A DNA stretch of 64,000 bases from an uncultured Eubacteriales bacterium (GCA_934476085.1 CAKSNE010000002.1:62001-126000); one strand, 5' to 3'. Positions 8,404 through 18,266 are shown, numbered from the stretch's first letter. The notes: generated by a model not told the origin, from the sequence alone. Numbers and translations: made by a program.

Positions 8404-9681
8404 ATGATAGATATTAAATTTTTGCGTGAAAACCCTGATGTTGTAAGAGAAAACATTAAAAAGAAATTTCAGGATCATAAATTACCTTTAGTTGATAAAG
8501 CTATTGAATTTGACCTTAAAAAACGTGAGTCACAAAGCGAAGCCGACGCATTAAGAGCCGAAAGAAATAAAATTTCAAAACAAATCGGTATGTTGATGGG
8601 TCAAGGTAAAAAAGACGAGGCTGAAGAAGTTAAGAAAAAGGTCGGCGAATATGCTGCAAGATTAGCTGAAGTAGAAGTTTTAGAAAAAGAATATGATGAA
8701 AAACTTACTGAAGTTATGATGAAGATTCCTAATATTATTGACGAGAGCGTGCCGATAGGTAAAGACGATAGCGAAAATGTTGAAATAAAACGCTTTGGTG
8801 AGCCTGTTGTTCCTGATTTTGAAGTACCTTATCATACTGAGATTATGGAAAAATTCAATGGCATTGACCTTGACAGCGCCAGAAAAGTAGCCGGCAATGG
8901 TTTCTATTATCTTATGGGCGATATTGCTCGTCTTCATTCAGCAGTAATCGCTTATGCTCGTGATTTTATGATAAACCGTGGCTTTACTTATTGTGTTCCG
9001 CCTTTTATGATTCGTTCAAATGTTGTTTCAGGCGTTATGTCTTTTGAAGAAATGGACGCTATGATGTATAAAATTGAAGGCGAAGACCTTTATTTAATCG
9101 GTACATCAGAACATTCAATGATCGGTAAATTCATTGATACATTAAATCCTGAAGAAAGCTTGCCTTATACTTTGACTTCATACTCCCCTTGCTTTAGAAA
9201 AGAAAAAGGTGCTCACGGTATCGAAGAACGTGGCGTTTACAGAATTCATCAGTTTGAAAAACAAGAAATGATCGTTGTTTGTAAACCTGAAGAGTCAAAG
9301 ATGTGGTTTGATAAACTTTGGCAGAATACTGTCGATTTATTTAGATCAATGGATATTCCGGTTAGAACTCTTGAATGTTGTTCAGGCGATTTAGCTGATT
9401 TAAAGGTTAAATCAATCGATGTTGAAGCTTGGAGCCCAAGACAGAAGAAATATTTTGAAGTCGGTTCTTGTTCAAACTTGTCAGATGCACAAGCAAGACG
9501 CTTAAAAATCAGAGTAAAATCAAAAGACGGCAATTATTTTGCTCATACACTTAATAATACAGTTGTTGCTCCGCCAAGAATGTTGATTGCTTTCTTAGAA
9601 AACAATTTACAAGCAGACGGCAGTGTTAAAATTCCTGAAGTTTTACGACCATATATGGGCGGAATTGAAGTAATAAAATGA
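8404..9681 (+). CDS. serS: Seryl-tRNA synthetase
   Basis: SerS charges tRNA-Ser (and tRNA-Sec where present) with serine. This is a 425-residue class II synthetase. The N-terminal coiled-coil arm (about 25-100) that recognises the long variable arm of tRNA is evident, followed by the catalytic core with the TSEHSM substrate loop, motif 2 (SPCFRKEKGAHGIEERGVYR) and motif 3 ending in GGIEVIK. It starts 15 bases after parB and overlaps the next gene by four bases. No T-box leader is seen, consistent with its internal operon position. Confidence 0.97.
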   Translation: MIDIKFLRENPDVVRENIKKKFQDHKLPLVDKAIEFDLKKRESQSEADALRAERNKISKQIGMLMGQGKKDEAEEVKKKVGEYAARLAEVEVLEKEYDEKLTEVMMKIPNIIDESVPIGKDDSENVEIKRFGEPVVPDFEVPYHTEIMEKFNGIDLDSARKVAGNGFYYLMGDIARLHSAVIAYARDFMINRGFTYCVPPFMIRSNVVSGVMSFEEMDAMMYKIEGEDLYLIGTSEHSMIGKFIDTLNPEESLPYTLTSYSPCFRKEKGAHGIEERGVYRIHQFEKQEMIVVCKPEESKMWFDKLWQNTVDLFRSMDIPVRTLECCSGDLADLKVKSIDVEAWSPRQKKYFEVGSCSNLSDAQARRLKIRVKSKDGNYFAHTLNNTVVAPPRMLIAFLENNLQADGSVKIPEVLRPYMGGIEVIK

Positions 9682-10268
9682 GAATTTACGATATTTCAAG
9701 AGAATTAATGTCTGCAAAGACCTATACCGGAGATAAAAGACCAGAGCTGAAAAAAGCTAGTGCTATTTCACGAGGCGGTACTTGTAATGTTTCGAATATC
9801 GAAATGTGCTTGCATAACGGAACTCATATCGACGCTCCTAAGCACTATTTTGATGATAAACACGATATTGAACAGCTTGGTGTTTCGGTTTTTTGCGGAG
9901 TTTGTGATGTTGTTACTTTTGATGACCATATAACCGGCGAAGATATTAATAAAAAAGTTCCCGAAGATTGCGAAAGACTTATTATAAAGTCTTACGGAAA
10001 AGGCAGATTAACTTTTTATTCGCTAATGGACATTGTTTCAACAAACATTAAATTAATTGGAATTGATGATATATCAATCGGTATCGAAGGTGCGGATACC
10101 CAAATTCATAAAGAGCTTTTATCAAACGGAATTTTAATTTTGGAAGGCTTAAATCTTGAAAAAGTGCCTGACGGACGCTATGTTTTAGTTTGTGAGCCGA
10201 TAAAAATAAGCGGTGCAGACGCAGCACCTTGCCGTGCGATTTTGTTAAAAGATATAATGCTATTTTAA
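9678..10268 (+). CDS. Cyclase-family (kynurenine formamidase-like) metal hydrolase
   Basis: A 196-residue member of the cyclase/kynurenine formamidase superfamily (PF04199). The hallmark metal-binding segment HNGTHIDAPKHYF is at about residues 47-59, and the product begins with the family-typical IYDISRELM. Family members hydrolyse N-formylkynurenine or cyclic amides; the substrate here is unknown. It overlaps serS by ATGA, so it is translationally coupled to a synthetase gene with no obvious functional link. A weak hairpin terminator follows. Confidence 0.85.
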   Translation: MRIYDISRELMSAKTYTGDKRPELKKASAISRGGTCNVSNIEMCLHNGTHIDAPKHYFDDKHDIEQLGVSVFCGVCDVVTFDDHITGEDINKKVPEDCERLIIKSYGKGRLTFYSLMDIVSTNIKLIGIDDISIGIEGADTQIHKELLSNGILILEGLNLEKVPDGRYVLVCEPIKISGADAAPCRAILLKDIMLF

Positions 10269-10301
10269 ACTAGTTGACATAATAATTAATTTTATGTAAA
10301 T

Positions 10302-10337
10302 TAAAACACTTTGTAACAAGAAGTTGCAAGGTGTTTT
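10302..10337 (+). terminator. Terminator after the cyclase gene
   Basis: AACACTTTG and CAAGGTGTT pair (one G-U) across a GC-poor loop and are followed by seven T. Confidence 0.7.
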
Positions 10338-10355
10338 TTTAGAATAATGATAATA

Positions 10356-12527
10356 TTAACTTTTTCTTTTTATAAATGATAAAACAAAACCTAAAGAAAC
10401 AGCAGTTTCAAATAAAAGAATAATAAAACAAGCGCTTAAATAAAAGCTTTTACTGCAAACGGGAGAAAAATCTTTATTATAAACCTGTAAAACCAAATCG
10501 CTTTTTTCAGACTGATTTTGAGCAATAAGATTGCCTTTATAACTATCTAATCCGCAAGAAACTGTTTTAAAAAAGCGAATAGGTTTTCCATTTGAGTCTG
10601 CAAAAATCTTTAATTTGTATTCTTGTTCATTTTCAGGTATTTCCCTGTCAAAGCTTAAATTACATAATTTATCTTTGTTTCGAGCAATTTTTCCTGATTT
10701 AATAAGTTTATTATCTTTATTATAAAGCTCAATAGTATAATTATTGTTGTGGCGTGTTTTTGTAGATAAAACAGCGATATTGTTAAATGGTTTTTTTGTA
10801 AAAAAGTTCTGTTCAATAGGCATTTCTCTTGTAGGAATATAATTTATCGGCTCAATAAATTTTCTGCTGGCAATTTTAATAGAATAGTCTAAAGTTTCAT
10901 TCTCTTTTACAACGCTGTCGTTATAAAGCCTGACAAACCCAAGGGCAGAAACTAATATGCAAACTACACAACAAACAGCTAAAATGCTATCTAATCTTAC
11001 AAATCTTGATTTTTTGAAAACAGGCTTTGTTATTTTAACATTTTCAGCCAATTTATTTATTCCAAACGAAGCTATTATTAATAAAAACAGAGTAAAAGGC
11101 AAGCTGTAATCTTGCTTAGTTTCCCAAATCATATAAAATGAATAACCGCCGAAAAGCGTTATTATTGACGCAAAAAGTCCGAAGTTTTTAAGATTTTTCT
11201 TGTATAATAGCAATATTAAAGCGATTATGCAAGAAAGAAATGTGAAAATCCTAAAAGCCTGTGCATAAAGTGTGAAAAACATAGATTTTTCACCGGTTAA
11301 TATATTTGTAATTTGGTTTTCATTAATTATCTGTCTGACTCTTAAAAAATAGTTGTTTGTTCCGTCGGTCCAAGTATTATTGAGTTTCTTTGCTTGGTGA
11401 CGGGCTAAAGTATATAAATTATGCTTTTTTAAACGCTTTTTAATCTCGTTTATATCAGCTTTTTTCATTCCCTCTTTTGTAATACCGGAACGAGTAATTT
11501 TTATATCCTTGTTATTAACCATTCCACGATCGGAAAGTCCTAACAAAACCCAATGAGTAAGCGGTAAATTGTATTCAAGCGTCTTTTCAAAAGGCTTGTT
11601 TGAAGCGGCTTTAATCGGCATATATGCAACTGAAAAGACAACTAAAAATGCTAAAAGACAAGCTCCGTATTTTATAAAGTATTCTTTTTTAAATCTAAAT
11701 GATACAACGCAAATTGCAATAACGGCTAAAAGCGGAAAAATTGCGGTAGGACGCAATAAATAACCGATTGCCGATAAAAGACCTATCCCAACAGAAAAAG
11801 CTATTCTTTTAGTTAATTTATCACATTTTTTGGCAAGCATAAATAAATAAAAAATTCCCATCATAATCGGAAGAGAAAATGTGCAGGTATAAATCCACTG
11901 GGTAAAAAGGTAAAGCGTAGGATTTATAACAATAAGAAAAAGCGTTTTAACAGCAAATTTTCTTCCGCCTATCAATTTTGCCGATAAAAATGCAAGTACA
12001 ACCGAAGTGAAAATCAACGCTAAATTAAGCCATTCAGCAGCTGAAATAAAATTATTTATTCCGAAAAAAGAACAAATTTTAAAGAAGACCGTTAGGATAA
12101 GAACAAAAAAGTTATTGTTACTAAAGTCTTTAAAATACCAAAAATAAGGGAAAAACTCATCAATCGGCTTTTTATCGGTTAAAAAAGATATAGCAGTATC
12201 AATACAACGATAAGAATCGGTAGTTTGAACAACAGTATAGCTTAAACAAACCGTTATACCAACAGCTAAAAACACTGCAAAAAGTCCTATAGTTAAAATC
12301 TTTTGACCTTTTTCGTTTAAACTATTAATAATTTTAAAAATAAAAAAGGCGGCACCTAATAAAACAAACGCTAAAGCCGTTTGAATAAGCATTGTTATAT
12401 TAGGAGAACCACTTAATATTAAGCTTCTTTTATTAACAAAATCAGTTGAAAATAAAAAGCTTAAGAACACAAAAACAAGCGTACAGGCTGTTATAAACCT
12501 GCCGAAATATAAATATAATTTTTTCAT
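10356..12527 (-). CDS. Polytopic membrane protein, probable GT-C-type glycosyltransferase
   Basis: A 723-residue integral membrane protein with about 12 hydrophobic segments in its first 540 residues and a soluble, extracytoplasmic-looking C-terminal region (about 560-690) before a final membrane segment. The architecture resembles GT-C glycosyltransferases of the PMT/ArnT type that use polyprenyl-phosphate sugars, but I see no decisive acidic catalytic motif, so the function is inferred from topology. I start it at ATG 12527, preceded by GAGG, rather than at the GTG four codons upstream. It is convergent with the cyclase gene and stands alone. No strong promoter is visible. Confidence 0.6.
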   Translation of the reverse strand: MKKLYLYFGRFITACTLVFVFLSFLFSTDFVNKRSLILSGSPNITMLIQTALAFVLLGAAFFIFKIINSLNEKGQKILTIGLFAVFLAVGITVCLSYTVVQTTDSYRCIDTAISFLTDKKPIDEFFPYFWYFKDFSNNNFFVLILTVFFKICSFFGINNFISAAEWLNLALIFTSVVLAFLSAKLIGGRKFAVKTLFLIVINPTLYLFTQWIYTCTFSLPIMMGIFYLFMLAKKCDKLTKRIAFSVGIGLLSAIGYLLRPTAIFPLLAVIAICVVSFRFKKEYFIKYGACLLAFLVVFSVAYMPIKAASNKPFEKTLEYNLPLTHWVLLGLSDRGMVNNKDIKITRSGITKEGMKKADINEIKKRLKKHNLYTLARHQAKKLNNTWTDGTNNYFLRVRQIINENQITNILTGEKSMFFTLYAQAFRIFTFLSCIIALILLLYKKNLKNFGLFASIITLFGGYSFYMIWETKQDYSLPFTLFLLIIASFGINKLAENVKITKPVFKKSRFVRLDSILAVCCVVCILVSALGFVRLYNDSVVKENETLDYSIKIASRKFIEPINYIPTREMPIEQNFFTKKPFNNIAVLSTKTRHNNNYTIELYNKDNKLIKSGKIARNKDKLCNLSFDREIPENEQEYKLKIFADSNGKPIRFFKTVSCGLDSYKGNLIAQNQSEKSDLVLQVYNKDFSPVCSKSFYLSACFIILLFETAVSLGFVLSFIKRKS

Positions 12528-12631
12528 ATTTTTCCTCACATTCCCTACATTATCATTATAAACTAGATTTTAGCAAAAGTAAAGAAATATATTTCTATTG
12601 TAAAAAAATGTGAGTTTTTTAAGTATGATAA

Positions 12632-12662
12632 AACCCACCCACTCTTTTAGAGCGGATGGGTT
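12632..12662 (-). terminator. Terminator of the mnmE-fumarase beta block
   Basis: On the minus strand, AACCCATCCGCTCT pairs with AGAGTGGGTGGGTT (two G-U pairs) over a three-base loop, followed by TTTTATC. It lies ten bases after the fumarase beta stop codon. Confidence 0.8.
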
Positions 12663-12672
12663 ACTTTATATA

Positions 12673-13200
12673 TTAATGATTAAATAAGTTTCCGCCATTG
12701 CAGTCAATGGCAACAATAAGCGGAAAATCTTTAAAAGTAAGTCTTTTTACCGATTCACAGCCAAGGTCTTCAAAAGCGATAACTTCACATTCTGTTATAC
12801 ATTTTGAAGCTAAAGCCCCTGCCCCGCCGATTGCACAAAAATATACTGCCCCGTTTCTGATAATTGCATCACAAACTTCTTTTGACCGCTGACCCTTGCC
12901 AATCATACTATAAAGTCCTTGATCCAGCATTTTCGGTGCATAAGGATCCATTCGGCTCGAAGTTGTCGGACCGCAAGAGCCGATTGCAAGTCCTTTTGGA
13001 GTAGGAGTAGGGCCGGCATAATAAATGCTTGCGCCGTCTATTTCATAAGGCAGTTTTTCGCCTTTTTCCATTAATTCAAAAATGCGTTTATGTGCCGCAT
13101 CACGAGAAGTATAAACTGTTCCGGAAAGTAAAACTCTGTCCCCGGCTTTTAATTTTTTAGCATAATCTTTAATTTCTTTTGTATTAAACGAGTATTCCAT
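12673..13200 (-). CDS. Class I fumarate/tartrate hydratase, beta subunit
   Basis: This 175-residue protein corresponds to the C-terminal (beta) half of the iron-sulfur class I hydratases (FumA/TtdB family), which interconvert fumarate and malate or dehydrate tartrate. Family features include GDRVLLSGTVYTSRDAAHKR near the N terminus, YAGPTPTPKG, the IGSCGPTTSSRMD substrate segment (about 73-85) and GGAGAL. The beta subunit lacks the cluster cysteines, which sit on the alpha subunit. The alpha gene normally lies immediately upstream, but here the upstream neighbour is a DivIVA-like gene, so this is an orphan beta subunit within the window. Confidence 0.88.
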   Translation of the reverse strand: MEYSFNTKEIKDYAKKLKAGDRVLLSGTVYTSRDAAHKRIFELMEKGEKLPYEIDGASIYYAGPTPTPKGLAIGSCGPTTSSRMDPYAPKMLDQGLYSMIGKGQRSKEVCDAIIRNGAVYFCAIGGAGALASKCITECEVIAFEDLGCESVKRLTFKDFPLIVAIDCNGGNLFNH

Positions 13201-13204
13201 TTTA

Positions 13205-13777
13205 TCAGTCCTCGGATCTCAAAGCTTTTGAAGATTCCGATAACTCTGATGAAACTTCAATTAAATGTTCTAATGTTTGAACTGCATTATTTGCACTGTC
13301 GATTAAATTTTTATCAACCTGCGGTATAGATGAAATAGCCATTTTAAGAGTGTTATAGCTTGATTCAACCTTTTTTAATTGCGATTCTTTTGAAATAAGG
13401 TCAGATTTCATTTTTAAAAATTTTCTTGATAATTCTTCAAATCGAGATTTATAATCTTCGCTTTCATTAAGCGATTTTTCAAGCAATTCATTTTTAGCTT
13501 TAGCTTTAGCTAATTCTTCATTTTCATTTGTTAAATCGCTGATTTTATTTTCAAGCTCAACGATTTTATCGCTGTAAACATCGTTTTTTTCAAGCAATTC
13601 TTTTACTTGTTTCTTTTTATTATCAAGCTCTTCTTGAAGAGCCTTGTTTTCTTCGGCAACATCGCTGTTTTCATCTTTTAACTGCTCTTTTAAGCTTTCA
13701 TAATATTCAAAAACATCTTTTTTATTAAAACCACCGAATAATTTAGTGCGAAACATACCTTTTTCTTGATCTTTCAC
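13205..13777 (-). CDS. DivIVA-like coiled-coil protein
   Basis: A 190-residue cytoplasmic protein. Residues 8-30 (MFRTKLFGGFNKKDVFEYYE) match the N-terminal membrane-targeting segment of the DivIVA/GpsB family, where GFxxxDV is typical. Residues 30-150 form a long charged coiled coil rich in E, K, L and N. DivIVA-like proteins mark curved membrane and poles and recruit division or sporulation factors. It lies between mnmE (27-base gap) and the fumarase beta gene (4-base gap) on one strand, so the three are probably cotranscribed. The specific role is unknown. Confidence 0.75.
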   Translation of the reverse strand: MKDQEKGMFRTKLFGGFNKKDVFEYYESLKEQLKDENSDVAEENKALQEELDNKKKQVKELLEKNDVYSDKIVELENKISDLTNENEELAKAKAKNELLEKSLNESEDYKSRFEELSRKFLKMKSDLISKESQLKKVESSYNTLKMAISSIPQVDKNLIDSANNAVQTLEHLIEVSSELSESSKALRSED

Positions 13778-13803
13778 CGCTCATATTTCCTTTCTTTTAA
13801 ATA

Positions 13804-15168
13804 TTATTTTCCAACGCAGAATTTTGAAAAAACTTCAGCAACAACTGTTTCACTAACATTTTCGCCTGTTAATTTTAAAAGTGCTGAAATTGCATCTTCT
13901 ATCAAAACACCAACCGCATCGAGCGTTTGACCGTTTTTAATATCATTAATTGCATTTTCAAGTGCATTCAAAGCGGTTACGACGCAATTTAGCTGACGCT
14001 CATTTGCAATTAAATTTTGTGTTGGATCAACTTCTGTCAAACCGATTTTATTTAAAATCTCTTGGCGAAGAGAGTCTATTCCGTCGCCGTTTTTAGCACT
14101 GCAATAAACAATTTCGCCAAATTGTGATAATTTTTCAACATCAGGGTTGCTATTTAAATCAGTCTTATTAACAATTATAATAGTAGGTGTTTCACTAGCC
14201 TCTTTTAAAAGGCTTAAATCATCTTTATCAATATCGTTTTCAGCAGAAACCACCGCTAAAACCAATCCGGCGGTTTTTATCTTTGCTTTAGCACGCTCAA
14301 TTCCGATTTTTTCAACTTCATCTACCCCTTCATGAATACCTGCGGTATCACAAAGCTTTAAACTAACTCCGCCTATATCAACGGTTTCTTCAACAACATC
14401 ACGAGTTGTGCCTGCGATAGATGTAACAATCGAACGCTCATATCTTGAAAGCAGGTTCATAATAGTTGATTTACCGACATTAGGCTTGCCGATTATAACA
14501 CATTCAACGCCGTTTTTAATGATTTTGCCTTTATCATAATCTTCAATTAATTTTTTTAGCATTGCTTTAGCGTTTTCAAGTTTTTCAAAAAACTTGTCAT
14601 TTTCCATTTCTTCTTCGCCTTCTTCAGGGAAGTCGGTAAATGCCGCAATCATTGCTTCGGCGTAAACTAAAATTTCTTTAATTTCGGCGATTTTTTTACC
14701 GCTTTCGCCGTCTAAAATTGCCGCAGAGCTTCTTGCCGCTGCTGATGATGTAGCAGAAATCATATCCATAACCGCCTCGGCTTCATTCAGCGACATTTTG
14801 CCGTTTAAAAATGCTCTTTTTGTAAATTCGCCTGCACCCGCAGGAGTAGCACCGGCATTATAAACCGCACGCAAAGTTTGTTTTAAAACAGCTTCTCCGC
14901 CGTGAATTGATAATTCAACAGTATCTTCGCCTGTATATGAATAAGGAGCTTTAAATTTTAATGCAACACATTCATCAATAATGCCGTCTTCATCAAAAAC
15001 ATGGCCAAAAGCAGCTTGATAGCCTTTTAAATTTGAAATTTTTCTGTTTTCGGTTTTAGGGCAAAACACCTTATCACCGATTTGTGCTGCATCTTCGCCC
15101 GAAATTCTGATAATGCCGATTGAGCCTTTTCCGCTCGCAGTGCAAATAGCAGCAATTGTTTCAGCCAT
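13804..15168 (-). CDS. mnmE: tRNA modification GTPase MnmE
   Basis: With MnmG, MnmE installs the carboxymethylaminomethyl group at U34 of certain tRNAs. The 454-residue product has the N-terminal formyl-THF-binding domain (AICTASGKGSIGIIRISG at 6-23), a helical domain, an inserted G domain with GKPNVGKST, DTAGIHEG and NKTD motifs, and the conserved C-terminal FCVGK with the catalytic Cys. In many Firmicutes mnmE sits beside jag and parA; here it has been separated by about 8 kb and inverted. A repeat unit ends about 20 bases upstream of the start, just before the GGAG ribosome binding site. Confidence 0.97.
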   Translation of the reverse strand: MAETIAAICTASGKGSIGIIRISGEDAAQIGDKVFCPKTENRKISNLKGYQAAFGHVFDEDGIIDECVALKFKAPYSYTGEDTVELSIHGGEAVLKQTLRAVYNAGATPAGAGEFTKRAFLNGKMSLNEAEAVMDMISATSSAAARSSAAILDGESGKKIAEIKEILVYAEAMIAAFTDFPEEGEEEMENDKFFEKLENAKAMLKKLIEDYDKGKIIKNGVECVIIGKPNVGKSTIMNLLSRYERSIVTSIAGTTRDVVEETVDIGGVSLKLCDTAGIHEGVDEVEKIGIERAKAKIKTAGLVLAVVSAENDIDKDDLSLLKEASETPTIIIVNKTDLNSNPDVEKLSQFGEIVYCSAKNGDGIDSLRQEILNKIGLTEVDPTQNLIANERQLNCVVTALNALENAINDIKNGQTLDAVGVLIEDAISALLKLTGENVSETVVAEVFSKFCVGK

Positions 15169-15189
15169 ATTTTCCGTATCTCCTTTTTT

Positions 15190-15750
15190 TTAGTTCCGCT
15201 CCCATCGGGTTTTGTTGTAATTTGTATGCTTACTCACCCTAACAGCTGGGTTTGGTTACCGACGATAATTTCAGTTCCGCTCCCATGAAGTTTTATTGGG
15301 TTTTGTAAGCCAACTCACCCTAACAGCTTGGTTTGGTTGCAACAAAATCACATATTCATCATTGTAGGGCGTGACGACCCGGCACGCCGTTTGCCCTACG
15401 AGTATACAATAAGCATAGGGTAACCACACTTTATGCGTGTAAAAAAGCATATCAAGTCACAATCAGCATTATGACGCTTTTCAATAAAGCTACAAGTTTG
15501 CGTTCGCTGTGCGGTCATAGTGCGTCGGGCGGACAACAAAGCGTTCGGGATTTTCAAGGAACTCCTTGAATTTCTTTTCGTCCTTTTGTGAAATGACAAA
15601 AGGACTGCCTGCGCGGCATGAGCGCATGAAAGATGAAAGTTACAATAAAGCATTTATTTGAAACTCCTTATCGTCAACTTAACGACTGACACCGCCATCT
15701 AAAAAATTAAATGTAACATCGGCGTGCCGTGGTCGTCACGCCCTACGATA
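15190..15750 (-). repeat. Composite repeat cluster 2 upstream of mnmE
   Basis: This fills the 630-base gap between mnmE and the FAD oxidoreductase. From right to left it holds a GGCGTGCCG..GTCACGCCCTAC module (about 15720-15747), the ~215-bp structured block (about 15465-15680), a GTAGGGCGTGACGACCCGGC module (about 15363-15390) and two 81-bp units whose GTTCCGCT motifs begin at 15193 and 15274, exactly 81 bases apart. The GGGAGCGGAACT end faces mnmE. An 85-codon ORF inside the structured block is judged spurious. Confidence 0.85.
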
Positions 15751-15801
15751 TGATACTTGCGTAGGAACTGTGCATCAAACCGTCATGCCATACTCTTATA
15801 T

Positions 15802-17133
15802 TTACTCAGCGTCAGGCAAGTATGCGCCGTTAGCTTTTAAAGTCATTCTTAATTTATTTGTATTAACATTGTGAATATTAGGATTTTGCATTTTGCTTGT
15901 AAAGCTTGCAGCAATACCCGCAGCTTCGCCTTCACAAAGACAACAAGGCATAATTCTAAGCGAGCCTTGAGTAATTCTGTCGGTTGAAACTGTTCTTCCT
16001 GCAACTAAAACATTATCAAGCACTTTTGGACAAAGACAACGATAAGGAACACCGTGTGATTCGCCTTTTTTATAATGCTCAAAGCGGTTGTCGGAATGTT
16101 CGTTCCAATTATTATTTTCTTCCGCTGACTTATGTATATCAATAAAATAATTATTTCTGCAAATCTCATCGGCAAATGAGCGACGGGCAAAATAATCATC
16201 AGTTGTAAAAGTATAATCGCCGACAATTCTTCTTGACTCTCTGACGCCGATTGTTGGTGCAGTTTCAACTAAATAAGCATCCTTAAATGCAGGGTGATAT
16301 TTTTTAAGCCCACGCAAATACTCTCGGGCGAGTGCTCTGCCTTCAAAAATTGCTTTTGAAACAGATTCAGGATCTGTGCTATGAACTCCCCAAACGTGTC
16401 CAGCATTAAAACCATAAGTTTTAGGGCCGATTTTGCTAATACAAAGGTGAGTATCAGGAATATTAAAATCTTTATCTTGGCGGATTTTATGAATCATACT
16501 ATCAGCGTTTCCGCCGTAAAGCGAAGGACCGCTATTATAAACATCTTCATCGACATTTGTTAAAATAAAGCACATTGTAGACGGCTGAACATCGCCATTG
16601 TTGCCGATTTCAAACTCGCCGCCTGCATAAGCATAAACATCGGCGTCGCCTGTGCAATCAACAAAAACAGGTGCTTTATAAGCAGAAATACCTGATTTAT
16701 TAGCAACAACCAAAGCTTCAACATTGCGTTCGTCTTTTTTAATGACATCACAAACAGTTGTATGGAAAATAACTTCAACGCCATACTCTTTAACTAAACT
16801 TTCATAAACTTCTTTTAATGCTTCAAAGTCGATTGAAACCCAATCAACCTGGTCTTTATTTAAAAACGGCATTTTAGCCTTTGTTGCTTCAAAAACTCTT
16901 TGTGACAAACCGCCGTAAATTACACGAATACCATCAGAATAAGGAGTCCAAGCCGGAACTAATCCCAAAGTTGCCATACCGCCGAGCATTCCGCTGGACT
17001 CTATTAAAAGAGTTTTTGCGCCATCTCTTGCCGCTGCAACCGCTGCAGCAACACCTGACGGACCGCCGCCTGCAACAATAACATCATATCCTTCATGTAT
17101 TTTCAACTGTTTCCCGTTAAATTCCAACCCCAT
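15802..17133 (-). CDS. FAD-dependent oxidoreductase (PF12831-type)
   Basis: A 443-residue cytoplasmic flavoprotein with an N-terminal Rossmann fold: VIVAGGGPSGVAAAVAAA (about 19-36), followed by LLIESSGMLGGMATLG. The later segments FVDCTGDADV and DNVLVAGRTVSTDRI are typical FAD-contacting regions of the PF12831 family (related to HdrA-like and thiazole-type enzymes). No cofactor Cys clusters are visible. The ATG follows AAGGAG. It is on the same strand as, and 92 bases downstream of, an AraC regulator that is divergent from a sugar-acid-like gene set, so it probably oxidises an intermediate of that pathway. The substrate is unknown. Confidence 0.8.
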   Translation of the reverse strand: MGLEFNGKQLKIHEGYDVIVAGGGPSGVAAAVAAARDGAKTLLIESSGMLGGMATLGLVPAWTPYSDGIRVIYGGLSQRVFEATKAKMPFLNKDQVDWVSIDFEALKEVYESLVKEYGVEVIFHTTVCDVIKKDERNVEALVVANKSGISAYKAPVFVDCTGDADVYAYAGGEFEIGNNGDVQPSTMCFILTNVDEDVYNSGPSLYGGNADSMIHKIRQDKDFNIPDTHLCISKIGPKTYGFNAGHVWGVHSTDPESVSKAIFEGRALAREYLRGLKKYHPAFKDAYLVETAPTIGVRESRRIVGDYTFTTDDYFARRSFADEICRNNYFIDIHKSAEENNNWNEHSDNRFEHYKKGESHGVPYRCLCPKVLDNVLVAGRTVSTDRITQGSLRIMPCCLCEGEAAGIAASFTSKMQNPNIHNVNTNKLRMTLKANGAYLPDAE

Positions 17134-17225
17134 AACAAATAAATCTCCTTCATATACTAGCTCATTTTTAAGCTATATTTTATTATACTTTATTATTTTA
17201 AAAAACACAATACTTTTAAAACTTT

Positions 17226-18110
17226 TTATTCATAAATATAAGCGTTTCCGTGGATTTTATATTCCCTTGGTGTTCTGCCTGTTTGTTTCTTAAAAGCCTT
17301 ATTAAAATTAGCGGTGTTATTAAATCCACATTCAAGCGCAATATCAAGCATTGACTTATCGGTATTCTCTTCTAGTTTTCTCATAACAAGCTCAATTCTT
17401 TTTTCACAAATATAATCCCAAAGAGTAACGCCTAGTGTAGCTTTAAAAACAGTTGAAAAGTGACTTCGACTCATTCCGACATTTTTTGCAATATCATCAA
17501 GAGTTATTTGTTCGGTTAAATGACGGTAAATATAATCCATTGCACCTTTTACAGCTTTTACACTTGATGAATTTTTCTTTGAGTTTTCAGAGATATCATT
17601 ATAACCGAATTTTCTAATTAAAATTATGATTATATCTGTTAATAATGAGCGAGCCATCATTTTAAATTCAGGTTTTTGAGTAGTTAGTTCATCAAAAATA
17701 CCTTCTATTAAGCTTATTATTTTTTCAGTTTCTTCGTTATCTCTTTTTAAACGACAACAAAAACTTTTTGAATGATTAAAAAACATATCTGCGTTTGAAA
17801 AACTTTCTAAGCTGGATCCCCAAAAAAATCTAGGCTCAAAATGAATGTTTACAAATTCAAGCGGTTCATAAATTTCAGTTATACAATGTTGTTCGTTTGA
17901 AGAAAAAACAAAAACATCGCCTGATTTAATAGAATAATTTTTTCCGTTTACAACATAAATTCCTTTTCCACTTCTGAAATGAACAATTTCAAATCGTGAA
18001 TGACGGTGTTCTCTAATCATTCTTTTGCCTTTTTCAACCGCAACTTCTGTTGCACGAAGAAGATAAATATCTCTGCCTTTTTCTTTAATTCCACCAAATC
18101 TATTCTCCAT
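17226..18110 (-). CDS. AraC-family transcriptional regulator
   Basis: A 294-residue regulator with an N-terminal cupin sensor (REHRHSRFEIVHFRSGKGIY, then the GDVFVFSSNEQH loop, about 33-75) and a C-terminal pair of helix-turn-helix motifs (ITLDDIAKNVGMSRSHFSTVF and LDIALECGFNNTANFNKAF, about 195-280). The start ATG is preceded by a GGAG at usable distance. It is divergent from the mandelate racemase-like gene (156-base gap) and upstream of the FAD oxidoreductase, so it is the likely effector-responsive activator of both transcripts. The effector is probably a pathway substrate. Confidence 0.9.
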   Translation of the reverse strand: MENRFGGIKEKGRDIYLLRATEVAVEKGKRMIREHRHSRFEIVHFRSGKGIYVVNGKNYSIKSGDVFVFSSNEQHCITEIYEPLEFVNIHFEPRFFWGSSLESFSNADMFFNHSKSFCCRLKRDNEETEKIISLIEGIFDELTTQKPEFKMMARSLLTDIIIILIRKFGYNDISENSKKNSSSVKAVKGAMDYIYRHLTEQITLDDIAKNVGMSRSHFSTVFKATLGVTLWDYICEKRIELVMRKLEENTDKSMLDIALECGFNNTANFNKAFKKQTGRTPREYKIHGNAYIYE

Positions 18111-18266
18111 TTTCGTTTTACTCCAATCGAAATATAGTTTGTAAATTTAATAATATAATTGTTGAAAAAACCTTTTAAACATTATAAACTTTACTTGTCA
18201 TAAAAATTATACAACAAAAATAAATTTTATTCAATAAAAATGATAATTCAAGGAGATTTTTTGAAA

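Noticed and set aside
15396..15653. 85-codon ORF inside the D block, with similar ORFs at 51390-51656 and 57400-57639
   Set aside because: The shared protein sequence follows from near-identical DNA; another D copy (about 1375-1590) has a stop codon in the same frame, there is no consistent ribosome binding site, and the DNA is hairpin-rich. Treated as noncoding repeat.
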